Assembly: GCA_017354895.1 (NCBI GenBank)
Contig: CP071494.1
Span: 434,001 to 498,000, forward strand
DNA length: 64,000 nucleotides
Source: Podospora comata
Lineage: Eukaryota > Ascomycota > Sordariomycetes > Sordariales > Podosporaceae
Direction: 5' to 3'
In this document: piece by piece, positions 41,101 through 52,900 of the stretch
How positions within the stretch are numbered: position 1 is the stretch's first letter
Layout of the letters: each line of letters opens with the position of its first letter
Made by a program: the position numbers and the translations under genes
The notes under the pieces: model-generated
What the model was told of the DNA's origin: nothing
The model's database searches: none
The model's input: only the letters and a program-made list of their open reading frames with translations

Positions 41101-41865
41101 TCGCCTGGGGAATGCCCTGATACAGGTTGTCAGTTGGCATGCACAGAATGAGACACTGAGTGAGACTGTTTACACTTACATTTTCGCGATGGAAGCTCTC
41201 GAGGGCAGCCGTGGCATCGTCCTCCTTGAGCCCTGGGAAGATGTATGTCCAGCTCTCTGATTGCTCATTGGCAGGACATAATCGGTCTCCCAGTGTGTGA
41301 ACGTACGACCCAGTCCTGAAGGCGAGAAGGACAGCCTGGACGGCCACAGGTACCAAGGCTGACAGGGATGGTGTCGATGCAATGGCAGAGGCGGCAAACA
41401 GCCCAGAGCAGAGACCGACAAGGTGGGTGCTATCATGCCGGGTCACATCCTCGAAGTTCTTCTCTGCGTGGCTGTAGTGGTACTGTGGTTAGCTTCAACG
41501 GTGTGCGGTGCAACCCCAGAGAGGGGGTTTGAGGGTGGATCGCCTGGGGGGGGGCGGGGGGGGCAGTCTCACTCGATGTAATGTGCCAGTTGAGATATAC
41601 ACAACAACGCCCCATCGATTCCTGGGTGCTTGAGCTTCTGGGCGTAGTATCTCTCGTTTAGTTGCTGAAGAGTTCGGAAAATCGGCAGTCGTGATCGTTC
41701 CACTCGAGGCAACTTCTCAACTTCCTTCCTCAATTCGTGCCCGGCTTGCTCCAAGAAGGCCTTTGCGAGTATACCCTGTTTCTCCTGGCGAAAGAACTCG
41801 GCGAGGAAGCCGTGGGTATCAAGAGACTGGTCTCCGAAGAGAAGGAATGCCAACTTGTCAGCCAT
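35139..41865 (-). CDS. pks1: Non-reducing polyketide synthase, tetrahydroxynaphthalene synthase type (DHN-melanin)
   Basis: Expected to build 1,3,6,8-tetrahydroxynaphthalene or a closely related naphthopyrone from malonyl-CoA, the first step of DHN-melanin. Exons by eye (minus strand): 41573-41865, 41180-41471, 35240-41116 and 35139-35180; introns are 101, 63 and 59 nt. The product is 2,167 residues, normal for this family. Domain order is SAT-KS-AT-PT-ACP-ACP-TE. Visible catalytic residues: SAT Cys119 (GLCSG) and His245; KS Cys553 (DTACSS), His688 and His731; AT Ser1003 (GHSLGEY); PT His1331 and Asp1518; ACP serines 1691 and 1820 (DSLMSL in both); TE Ser1997 (GWSAGG) and His2146 (GNHFS). The last intron restores the C-terminus after HDDQ; without it the frame runs into an unrelated tail. 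No reducing domains are present. Nearby regulators and a multicopper oxidase support a pigment role. THN versus YWA1 as product cannot be settled from sequence alone. Confidence 0.95.
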
Positions 41866-41950
41866 CTTGGAAGCCTGTTGACGGTTGTGATTATTATGGG
41901 GTGAGTGGATGATCCAGGAAGTTGGGTCCGGGAGGGAGCTACCACGGTCT

Positions 41951-41959
41951 TATTATATG
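41951..41959 (-). promoter_or_regulatory. TATA-like element upstream of the PKS
   Basis: On the minus strand the sequence reads ATATAATAA, about 90 nt before the PKS start codon. Position and composition fit a core promoter, but fungal TATA elements are poorly constrained and the transcription start is unknown. Confidence 0.35.
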
Positions 41960-44900
41960 AACGAGACCGGAAACGTAGGGCAGGATCCTCAGAGACAAAA
42001 ATGATACTAGATCTGCCTGCCATGTGAGAAGGCTCAGCACCGGCGTCGAGAGTCAACTCCAAGCAGGGGGAGGGGTGCGAGGTGTGGCAGCAACAAAGAA
42101 CGGTAGCCACACCCCCTATTCTGCTGCACCATCCAATCCACGATCCTTTTTGCCGGTGGGATAAGCCCAGTGTCCGGTGTTGCTAAGTTTCGGTGACCGA
42201 AGACTCATTGATAGTCTTGGGGTTTCCCCTTTGGGGCGGCCCTCGATAGGCAAACGATGGGTACCTCGACTCGGGACACCGGCTCGATAGCCACCGCACT
42301 TGGGCCTGAAGAAACGCCATTGTCATGTAGCGGGACTCTCCAACGCAAGGGTCATGGTGCTAAGATGGGGCCGGGGCTTTTTTCATGACCAACACAGACA
42401 GCTGAGGATGCCGTGGGAGGACGGAGGGCCAGAAACGGCCCTTGCCGGCAAACCACTGCGAAAGCCAGGCTCCACCAGTCCAACGGTTCCTGAACGGACA
42501 GCAGGAACAGGTTTATCGGATAGCACGCCAGCCCTGCACTTGCAGGCCCCATCAGTACCCCCTAGCCAGCGGCCACACTAGCTCTGCTGGTAAGGGATAT
42601 GCAGCGACGTAAACTCAGAAGCGAGAGGCAAGGACAAAGCGTCGAAGCCAAAACAGACCATGTTCAACGGCGTCAATGATACGGCACCCGCCAGTGGCCC
42701 GAGAGGGTCCCGCCCTTTGCTGATCGTCATGGCTGGCAAGGAGGTTTGCAGTGGCCGGCCGCTGAGACTATCGTTCATCGGACTATGGTGACGGACTCCC
42801 CCACGACACCCACGGCGCGCACGACCCGACCATACAGAGTACACAAAAATTGCTGAAAAGCGGCTCGCAGTTTCCCCTTTGCAGCAAATCGTGCCTGATT
42901 TAGCCGCGGGTCCCTGGCGGATCAGGCCACCGCTCATGGTGCTGTCAAATCGCCCTCAGGAGAGCCGTGGTGAGGATGGTTGCGGACAACAAGGTATGTA
43001 GTTACCGCCAGCTGACAAGGGGTGGGAGCCTCATCGGCCGTAGGTGGCATAACCGGCGATTGCAACTCTCCACGGCATCCCATAGGTCCAGATCATCCCA
43101 CCAGCTAGCTGCTGCAGCTGTCAAGCAGACGGACACATAGATCGACCGCCGGATCGGTTGCGGCAGCAGAACGGAAATCAACACAATACTGCCGCGGGAA
43201 ACTTCCAGAGCGACGGCAGGGTCAGGGCAGACATGACGTTGTGCCGAAAACGACCAGGCAGATCAAGCTTCGACCCCAGGTCTGGCAAGGTAGCATCAGC
43301 GGCCTCAAACTCGCTCATTGTGCTTGTGTCGCCGTTGCCGTGGCCATCGACAGGAACGAGAATGCAAGATAGGAGCACACTTGATGCTGGCTCGCACGGG
43401 TCCAGCTGATCCCGACACACTTGTCATGTACACGGCATGATATCGAAAACCTGAAGTCTGCTCCTGCTCCTCTAATTGTGCACCCACTGCGAGACGCGCC
43501 TGCAAGGTTGTCAAGGGCTGCAATGGTTCCAGCAGACAGCCGGATGAGGGGAGGTCAGATGAGAGACATCAAATTCCAGCACCCGCCCACGCCACTGGGC
43601 GGATCGACGGCGACCATGTCCGCACACGACGATATGATCTTAACGGTTGGTTCGCGATCGAGATGCCGCAAGTAGGCGACTGCTGCTGTTGATTGCCGGC
43701 CCAGGACCCAGTATATTGGCACTGATTTTCGACATGCTGAACACAACCAATTTTGTCTTTCTCTCTCCTCTAGCCACATTAACTGGAAGGATGGATGTAT
43801 GTCCTGCGTCTCAGGTACAGCAGCACAGCCGAACAGCTGGTCCGTGATTCTCCAGGGAAGAAGCATGTTTCCTTCAAGGCACACAGCGAGGGCCTCAGCA
43901 AACGACAGGGCCATCCTGGCAAACAGGCCCTGGGTCTTGATTCAAAGTCCACAGCCTCGCGAGGGACGGGGGAACGAGGGGGTGTCGATAACAGGCCTGG
44001 AACGGTCAAACTAGCTTGGTAGTTGGCCAGAAAATGGCGTTCAGATGAAGGTGTAGCGTAGCTAGCCTGGTGCAAGCCTCCGAGACCGGTCCAGGCAGGT
44101 AGCTAGGTGTGTGTGTGCGTTCGGTATGCATCGAACAATTTGGCCGATGGTTGCCGCTGAGGTCTCTGGCTTGGCTCTTCCGTGATCTCGGCCCGTTGTT
44201 TGGTGTTGAGATTCGGAAACGGAATGAGGGAGCGCTGTGATGAGCATTGGGCGGTGGGTTGAATCGTGACGCACTGCTCGAAGCTTCTCATTGATGGAGA
44301 GCACGCATTCGGGCTCTCTAGGTTCCCGCCAAGAATCTTTTGCTGGGGGAAAAGCGGGGACGCCTTTCGGTAGCTGCCGGAACATCTCCACCACTCAGCT
44401 CCACAGTTGAAGATTGGACGCCCACTGATAACCCTCAAGTCCTGTAAGCCCCTAACCCTGCTCTATTCAGAATCACCAAAGCAACACAGGATGAACACAG
44501 AACACAGAACACACACGGAGCAGGAGCACATGGCAAAAGCTCAACCACTGGAAAGGTATCACGACAACTGGACTGTATACAGCTTACGTTGCCCCTTACC
44601 TCACGTCATCGTCACAGTTTTGGGTGGTGGTATCTGAGGGCTCGCAGCCTTGTTCCAGGCCTGGATTACATCAGCTCAACGGCTGAGCGCCTCCTCCCGT
44701 CTTCTGCAAGAAACGGCGATCGACAGAACGCCCGAGACGGGCCAGTTTCTTCTTCCAAATCTACCATCTCAACGGTCACTGCTCATCAGTGCTCGCACCG
44801 GGAGGTCAGACCCTTCGTATCTACGAGCTTTATCTCCTTCCAGCCTTCCCGATCAGAGTCGCCGTGTTATGCTCACCGGGCATTGTCCCCGCCCCGAGGA

Positions 44901-45028
44901 AGCCCGGAAACCAGCTCCCGGCCGTCCGCTTATCGAAACCTTCTCATCGACGTCCAGTCTTGCGGCGCGGCTGTCTGTGGCCAGTCTAGCGGAAATAACC
45001 GGTCGCTGTTCCCAATGTCATCATGCAG

Positions 45029-45061
45029 CCACCACCACACCACCACCACACCACCACCACC
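45029..45061. repeat. CCA/CAC simple repeat
   Basis: A run of CCA units with two phase breaks (ACACC). It creates His- and Pro-rich chance frames in this intergenic region. Confidence 0.85.
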
Positions 45062-48000
45062 GGACTCCGGGTTTCGCTTCGCCCGTCAGCCGCTGTGCCG
45101 TTGCTCTTAACCAACAGATACCCTTGTCCGGCCATGCTCCCCAGATCAATACCAGATTTGCCAAGACACCACCAGGCGATTGTGTTCCATAACCAGACCC
45201 ATGGGACTGCATTCCAGTCATATTTGTACCTTCGGCATGCTATATGCTGTTCGATGAGATCACCCGGTACTCATCAAGGGCAACCGCATATTAGAGCAAG
45301 ATGAGGCACTTTGCTCTGTCGATGCGCTTGCTAGCCCGTCGTGCTTTTAAGTCCATGGCCGTACACACAACATGACAAAGTTCTGTGAGACAGCTTCAAT
45401 GCCAAATGTCATTGCTGGCTGGGTTCAGCTTCCATATGCACCCAAGAGCTGTGCGGTTCGGGGCTTGCGCAAAGCTGGGTCCTCTGTACAACCCTCGGCC
45501 AACCTCTTTTTTGCCAGACATCGTGTTCTACTTCTCTTCGCTTTCCATCTTCGCAAGCCCTCCTTCTTTGAGGCTGTCAGTATTTTCGCGCGGACGTGGC
45601 ACCGGCACTTGCTGGCCCTGTCATGAGCAAACACTGAGTCATTTTCAGCCAGCATCTGTCGTCCTCCCCAGCCGGAACTCGGGCGGCCTTTCCTCAAGCC
45701 ACAGGTGGCCCAGAAAGCGATAACCACATCCCCAAGTGAACAATAAGCTGGCTACATTCTCATGGCCATCTCTTGGATCTCTGCTGACGGCTATGTGCAA
45801 GTTTTCCCGAACAAGACCGGATCACCGGTATAGATGGCATGACCAAAGATAGCATACGGATAGCCATCGGCATTCCGGAACATATCCCGATCTCCATGCG
45901 GCTGGCTGCGCTCAAAAGACTTGGGGAAGCACGCCAACGTGGATGTCGGTTAGAGGTTGAAGATACTAAACATGTAAGACAGGTTGATATCAATTTTCTT
46001 CTATCCGACGGGGAAGCCTGTCAACCCGTTGTTTGTGTGACACCGCAGTCTCCAGATTTGTGATGGCATTATCAGAGAAGGTTGAGGCCTTCACATGGTG
46101 AATGCCCAGCCCTAGTCAATGCTCTCTAGGTACTCACCGTTCGGATTCATGGGATGCTGTATCATGAAGCTGTGTACACCAGGAACATCCCAAAATTAGA
46201 CTTTACCAAAGTATGCCGTCCACCGCTCACTACATTCTCTGACGGCATGAAACACTACATATCATATCAGGAATGTCTCTTAGTGGAGCCCACTGCCACT
46301 CCATTTCATAGGTTTCTTGAGCTTTTGATACCAGTGATATCCTCCAACCATGGTCTTATCCACGAATCGGAGGGCACATGTGCTTTTTGCAGGGTTTACG
46401 CAGATATACACTCCCCGAGACGTACAGGTTAGCCATCTGAGTGGTTGTCCCCGTACCTGGCGGCCCGTCTTCGGTTGCTTATCGACCGAAATATCCTGGT
46501 ATGAGGGTTGTTGGCATTTGCCATCCCAGAGGCTCTCTAATACCATATCCGACGAAACCGTGGCACTTACGCAGGCTCTGATGGATAAGCATCACAAGAA
46601 GTCAGAGTCCGCGGAGAAAAGTCCGTAGTCTTCTATCTACTGTTCCTCTTTTCGGACCTGAAACGCAGGGATTTTGACCGAGTCTCGCCTATACGGTTTG
46701 TCATTCCTGGCGAAGACATCTCTCCACACCGCGGTGAAGAATACCACGGGAGGAGGGGTGTGCAAGCGGATTCTTTTATGCAAAGCTGATCCTCTCCCTT
46801 CGAGTCCGATTGCACGGAACCATAAAGCGCACCCGCGTGGGGGACTGCGTGATGTCGTTGGCTGCTCAGCAGGACAGTAATATTGACAGTGGCCGGGCAA
46901 CTAGATATTGCAACTCTGGGCTGAAATGCTGTGCAAACTTGCTTGATATCAAACAAGGAATACTTCACGAAACTCGACACCATCTTCACCGCCGCTTGCC
47001 AGTGGCTTTCCGTGCATCGGAACCGGAGTGAAGAGACGAAAGCCAGGCTCTCATAAATAGGGAGGCAGGCTTCAAACAATGAGGTTATGTTTTCTGACCA
47101 TGATCCCGCTTCTCTTGCTGATCAGCACTAAACCCCACAATGTCTCTCCCTTGGGTCTTGTGGATCTTTCCTCTTCCCGTTCTCTCCTCCGCTCCCTTTC
47201 TTGGCCATCTCTTTATCTGTGACCACAGAGACTTTCCTTCAGTTCATGTAGAGCCATCACATTGCTTGCAGCTCGTATTCTCACTTCATTCCATAAAGCC
47301 AACGAAGATCTTTCGTCAATGTAAGTCAGTGTTTTCATGTGATTCTCTTTCCCTTGATCATTTGGGCACAGTTTTCGTTACCAAATATCATGGGAGAAGA
47401 GAACTGTTCTAGAAAGCCGGCATATTCAAGATATTCTAGACATCTAGACCTCGTATAGTAGCAAACTGCAACAGCTAACAATGCCATTCATAGCAGGTTC
47501 ATCCAAGGCAACACCAGTGCAAAGTCTCAATATCAACTCAACCTCTACAGCCGAGTCTTTCACCAGCCCTTCATCTTCATCACTTCATCCCGCACGTTCT
47601 CATCTCCATCTCAGTCAAAGTGAGCCCTGACTTTTCATTCAAACTTCATTCTCTATTCATTCTATTTCTTTTAAAAACACTACCTTATCGTCATTAACAC
47701 TCAACCCCTACATGAAATATTCTCTCATCTCGCAACAAAAGCCAGCCACTAATCCGCCACCAAATACATCACCATGCCCCGAAATCCCCGAATCAAAAAA
47801 CATAACAACAATTTTATTTTAACACATCGGAGGTATTAGGGGCACCTAATAAAAACAGCAGTTTGCGCCCCAACCCCATACAGAAAGGCAGAAACAAATG
47901 GAATCTCCTTTCCTCCTCCCTCCAATCCAACAACGACAAAAGAAAAAAGAAAAGGCTCAAATCCAAAAGAGCCTAAAACCCAATCCAAAAACCACAAAAG

Positions 48001-48127
48001 AAAAAGCCCAAATCCATCAAAGCCAAAAAAAAAAAAAAGATCCATGGTATCATCCCCCATCTCCAACCCGCCCTCCATGCCCGAGTCGGCATCCCTCATC
48101 CCTCCAAATCAATACTTAGTCCACTTC

Positions 48128-49960
48128 CTAGAAGAAGAAACTCCCCATTCCTGAGGCAAGCCTCCCCATCAACCCCCTCTTCTTGCTGCTAGACCCAGCA
48201 TACATAGCCCCGTTATAAACCGTCGGCGGCACCGTCACCATCCCCGTGGTATCCAAATAATCCTGCGTATTGCCCGCCGCGTTGCCACTCACCGGGATGC
48301 CCATCTTGTTGCAAGCATCCAGATGATCCTGAGGGAAGGTCAGGTTTCTCAGCCTGTCCGGCGCCTCAATGATGGTGGCCGTCAGGCCCATCTCGACATG
48401 CCACTCAATGTGGCAATGGAACAGCCAAGTGCCCGGGTTGGTGGCCTTGAACCGCAAGACGGCGTGCGAGTGCGCCATGACCGTGACGGTGTCGCGCCGG
48501 GGCGGCTTCTGGTTGTAGTTGGTGTCCCTGCCGGACCAGTCCCCGGTGCCGGTCTTGGGGCGGTCGAGAACCTGGAAGTGATGGCCGTGGAGATGGAAAG
48601 GGTGGGTGGCAGCATCCTGGTTGTTGACCACGATCTGGACGACATCGCCGTAGTTGACAATGAAGGGGTTGATCTGGCCGTAGACGATGGGATTGCTGTT
48701 GTCGTCGCCCGTGGTGGCGGCCGAGTACAAGGCCGGCACCTTTTGGTCGATGTATGTCAGGTTGTTGAAGCAAGCGCGGGGGTAGCCGTTGGCATCTGTG
48801 CAGAATGCGAAGTCCATCTTGATCAGAGTGTCATAGTTGGTGTCGTTCCCCCCGAGGATCGCCTCGTTGTCATATGGCTTGAAGTGAGAGTCGTCAGCAG
48901 GCTTCCACTTGTGCACCACGTCCTTCTTGGTGTTTGGTTTGTTGTAATCCATGGTGAGGTAGCCGGTGTAGTTGTGTGGCCATTGGAGGGGACCCAAGTC
49001 GGGATTTGTCCAGTCGCGGTTGATATCCAGCGAGATCAAGAATGGGTAGTTGTCGTTGTCTCGATCAATGCACTCGATGATGAAGTCGTAACGCTGAGCC
49101 GTGGCAATGCGGAGCTGATACTTGACCTCCTTTTGCAGATAGTCGGCGTCATTCATAATGATGTTAATGTCGTGAGAATCGAAGTGAATCATGGCGGAAG
49201 CCAAGGCGGCGAAGCTGATCATGCGGAAGCGATACTTCCTGCCTTTGGTGAAGTTGACATTCAACCCAGCTCCCTCGTTGATGATCATGCCATCGGGAAT
49301 GGGCGGAGCGAATCGAGTATTGCTAGGCTGCAGCATGTTGCGGACCATGGTAAGAGACTCATTGTGGTACCTGTCACTTGTTAAGTTGAGCCTCACAACC
49401 AATGGATGGGAAGCAACTCACCAATCAGAAACCGTCAAGATAACCTCTTCATCGTACGAGCCGGCATAGGGGTCATTAGGATCGTGAACAAGGAAAACTC
49501 CGCGCAGGCCGTCGGGGTATTGACCCATGTTGTGCGAGTGATCTAAATGTTGTTCTCAGCAAATGTCGCTTTGCATAGCGGTCGAGCCAAACTTACACCA
49601 AAAGGTACCGCCGACATCAACCACGAATTTATACTGGAGAGTCGAGCCGGGAGGTACTGGGCACTGGGTAACACCGCTTGGCCCATCCATCTCGGGAGTC
49701 TGAACCTGGTTGATGCCGTGGAAATGGAGACCACTTGTCTGATTCCCGAGATTGTTAGTGAAGTTGATGATCACGGTATCACCGACCGTGGCATCAATCT
49801 GTGGACAAGGCCAAGCATTGTTGATGCCGACCACTGGCCTCCCAACTCCATCTGGGGCTGCCCAGACCCAGGTTGCCGTCCAGTCATAGGTAACAGTAGC
49901 TGCTTTGACCGCCGTGGAGAAAGACAGAGCCACAAGCGATAGAACACCAGACGACTTCAT
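48128..49960 (-). CDS. Secreted Fet3/Abr1-like multicopper oxidase
   Basis: Copper enzyme that couples one-electron oxidation of a substrate to reduction of oxygen to water. Exons by eye (minus): 49597-49960, 49422-49542 and 48128-49370; introns are 54 and 51 nt. The product is 575 residues, starting [10 protein letters not shown] with a signal peptide of about 20 residues. Copper ligands are complete: HFHG (His79, His81), WYHSH (His123, His125), HPFHLHG (His418, 421, 423) and HCHIEWH (His480, Cys481, His482, His486), with Leu491 at the axial type-1 position. Overall it resembles Fet3 ferroxidases, but the C-terminus ends in a short basic tail and lacks the Fet3 membrane anchor. No Ftr1 permease gene is adjacent. 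Aspergillus fumigatus Abr1, a Fet3-like oxidase in the melanin cluster, is the best functional parallel. It is transcribed in the same direction as the PKS. A melanin role is inferred; a ferroxidase or laccase on other phenols remains possible. Confidence 0.88.
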
Positions 49961-52900
49961 GGTCACCTGTTACTGCTCTCCAGTAAAATCTCGTTGACAC
50001 CTTGACCACGATCTGACCGATGGCAGGTGCGAGGGTAACGAATGAGGGTGAATAAGTATTAAAAATTAAAGAGGTGAAGGGGCGAGGAGGAGGAGGAGAG
50101 CCAGAGGAGAAAGCAACCCAATACCCGGTTGAAGAGGTGTCGGATGATCCAAAGGAAAGATAGAACCCTCGAGAGTGGGAAACGAGGCCATTATATCGAC
50201 CGGCCACGAGATAGCGCGAAGGCGAGAACGGAAATGCAAGGCCGCATGGTGCACCTACCGCAACAGGACACTAGGCCATCGTGAGGATCGCCCAACCAGT
50301 GCTCGGGTGCCAAGCGTCTTCTCCTAGTCCAGTATCGCGGGTTTTCGCTAACCCCCGGACCATACACTCCAAACAGGGGGGGGAAGAGGCTGAGGGATCC
50401 ATCAATGGCCGAAGATGTTGGGGAGCAGAATACGGAGCTAGTATCGATTGTCTGTGTTCTCTTGGTATTGATGAGTGGCTTCTTGGCCAAAGTTCCGTTT
50501 CTGACGACTGTTTGATGCTGATTAGGTCGTCAACTGGGCTGATGGTCTCTATGGCTGCAGATACAAGATGAGAAGGCGTAGCAAAAGCGGCGAGCTGGTG
50601 TGGAGAATTGGAAGCTGGGTCCAACCGCTGCCACGGAATAGCGAACATGCCGCGGCATCAGAGAAACAGAAACAGGACACGGGTGGGCGCGTTTTGGCCG
50701 CCTCGAGCTTGTGGGGAGTTGGGTTTGGGCTAGCGGGCTGGTGCATCTTCCTCATGCATGTAGGCAAGCCGGCCACGGAAAGAACAAAAGAATTCCTGTA
50801 ATCTTCCAAATTGGGCGTCCTTGACGCAGCCATCGAAGCAAGGGGGTCGGTACAGTCGAAACCATCACTGCTGGAACAATAGGCACAAGTTCCCACAGAA
50901 AGCGTAAACCTAGAGCTGATATTTTCGGTGTTGTTTGTATTTGTTCCTCCTCGAGTAATCATCAGGGCGCAAGCTAACAACAATAACAACACCACCACCC
51001 ACACCCAGCTCGCAAAACAGTAATCCGAATCCCGAGCAAAAGGTCTCACTAATAACGTACAACGGTCAAATCGGCACCCGCCATGGGGAGACTGAATGCG
51101 GCTAACGGCGGTTAGCCCCCTTGGACTCGATCCGCTCAGCCGCTGGCATAAGGTCCAGCACAAAGGGTATCGAGGACGCAGTGGGAGGCAACCGCTCAAC
51201 CACCAAAGTTCAATGCGCAGATGTTGCCGGTAAAGGTTCGCCCGTGTAACTGCCAGACATGGCATAATGGCTGCGTCTCTCACCTGACCCTTGGAAGTCA
51301 TGATGGAGGTGTGGCAACGCAACTTTCGATAGTTGTTCGCTGTGTGAAACCTGGGCTGAGCGGTGGACTTGGCCCAGACCTTGAACGTCACTCGAAGTTC
51401 AATGAAGCCCTCCTGAAGAAACAGATCGGCGCAACCACGAGGGTGAAAAGGCGGGAAAACAAAACACCTAGCGTTGGTGTTGCGGAAGAGCGGCTCTCAC
51501 CGATACCACCTATATCCTGGATCTCCAAGTCGGCTGTGACCTCCATCGTCATCTCCCCTATCAAGCCATTGAAGCTGTTTGACGGTCAACTATTGCCAAT
51601 AAGAATCCTTCATGCGGCTTGTGCCTTGACAGGTGTAACAAGACTCGAGAAGCTGTGTTCGAGGGGAGAGATCAAGAGCCGTCTTGGCAGAGGAAGTTGA
51701 AAGAAGCGCGTGGGGAGTGGGGCTTGGTGGAGCCCGCTACCGCTAGGACCAGGGGCTTTTAGCAGGGTCCAGCGGGGCGTTGATTGCCGGAAATAGCGCG
51801 AGGCGCTGGTGATCGGCAGATGGGATGTTTTCTTTTCCACTTGCATCTTGGCTCGAGCAGCAGCTCTGGTTTGCTCCCTGCGTACCCCAACCCTCCCGTC
51901 CCGGCTTGTCTGGCTGCCTTGGCAACCCTCCTTGACCGCTCCAACGGCGTCGGCCCTCGAGCCGACAGGATGGTGGTCTTCGGTCTTGAGTGCGTGCTGC
52001 GAAATCGAGCCACCAAGAGAGCCGGCCTTAGGTGCTCAGCTTCCGGTCTTTGGATGCCCCGAGATCGCCGAAGCTTTGTTACCGCCGGTCCCGAACCCAT
52101 AATTTGCAATCCTTCATTTCCTGGTTTCCCTCACGGCTTCCAAGTCGCTTTGGTCTTCTTTTTCTCGGGGCTTCTTTCTCTCCTGAACTGTGGCTTGGGC
52201 AACTGCCTTTGGCAGCCAGTTCTGCTCGCAGTGGTGCGCGCCGGTCGCCAATGGCATGATGGGGCCTTTCTTATTTCCCGATGATGGCGTTTTGGGGCGT
52301 CCTCCATCCTGCCCAGGGTTTACGGGTGGTGATGAGGGTGTGTTGCTGACTTTGTTGTATGCTTCTTTTCTGCGAGAGCTCGGTCTTGGGCTGAGATGTG
52401 TCTGGGATACGTGAGATACGTGGGCCACTTCCCGGCCGAGCTCGGTGATTCTGTCAGTTCTGTCAGATAGGCCTCGCAGCTGGCTGCAGCAGCCAAGCAG
52501 AGCACCGCATTTTCGTCGACCTCAACTCGCCCAATTACGTTCATGGTCGCACTTTTGGGTAGGATATGTCCTATCTGGAACAATCGAAGGCTGGATAACA
52601 TCAAGTGGAAGCAAAGTAGATCCTTCACCACCCCGGGTGTGCACTGACTGACTAATAGCCGCTGCCAGCAGGACATACCCGCATGTTGAAATACGAGAGG
52701 CACTCAATTTGTGAACTTTGAGTACGAGAATGGGATTTGCAAGCGACGAGTTGCCCGTGTTTCAAGTGGGATGAAAGGATGCGTCTCTCCGTCTCATGAC
52801 CTTCTCATTATCGGAACGAGAATTGGATCCTTGGTCATACCCATCCTTGATACGGCCAGCCCTAGGGGAATTAAAGGCGTGCTCGGTCTACAAGCTCATC

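Larger units (their letters stand above)
41866..48127. other. 6.3-kb intergenic region upstream of the PKS and downstream of the oxidase
   Basis: Holds the PKS promoter (immediately above 41865, minus strand) and, at its far end, the 3' UTR of the multicopper oxidase. Frames are short, overlapping and without motifs. A CCA-type repeat lies at 45029-45061. The stretch 47,640-48,060 is A/T-rich with A and CAAAA runs. I found no convincing AflR-type palindrome (TCGN5CGA) close to the PKS start. Confidence 0.5.

Noticed and set aside
41866-43200. Possible AflR-type binding sites (TCGN5CGA) upstream of the PKS
   Set aside because: Only imperfect cases such as TCGTTCATCGG near 42,773 and TCGACCGCCGG near 43,141 were found; these could be chance.
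44589-45192. Two overlapping plus-strand frames of 173 and 180 codons
   Set aside because: They overlap in different phases and owe their His/Pro ends to the CCA repeat; no motif.
48323-49384. 353-codon open frame on the plus strand
   Set aside because: It is antisense to the multicopper oxidase, whose copper motifs are complete on the minus strand; Val-rich shadow frame.
50549-51391. 280-codon minus-strand frame with a hydrophobic stretch
   Set aside because: The hydrophobic stretch comes from a simple GTT/TTG-type run; the rest has no pattern and the start codon is not ATG-supported.
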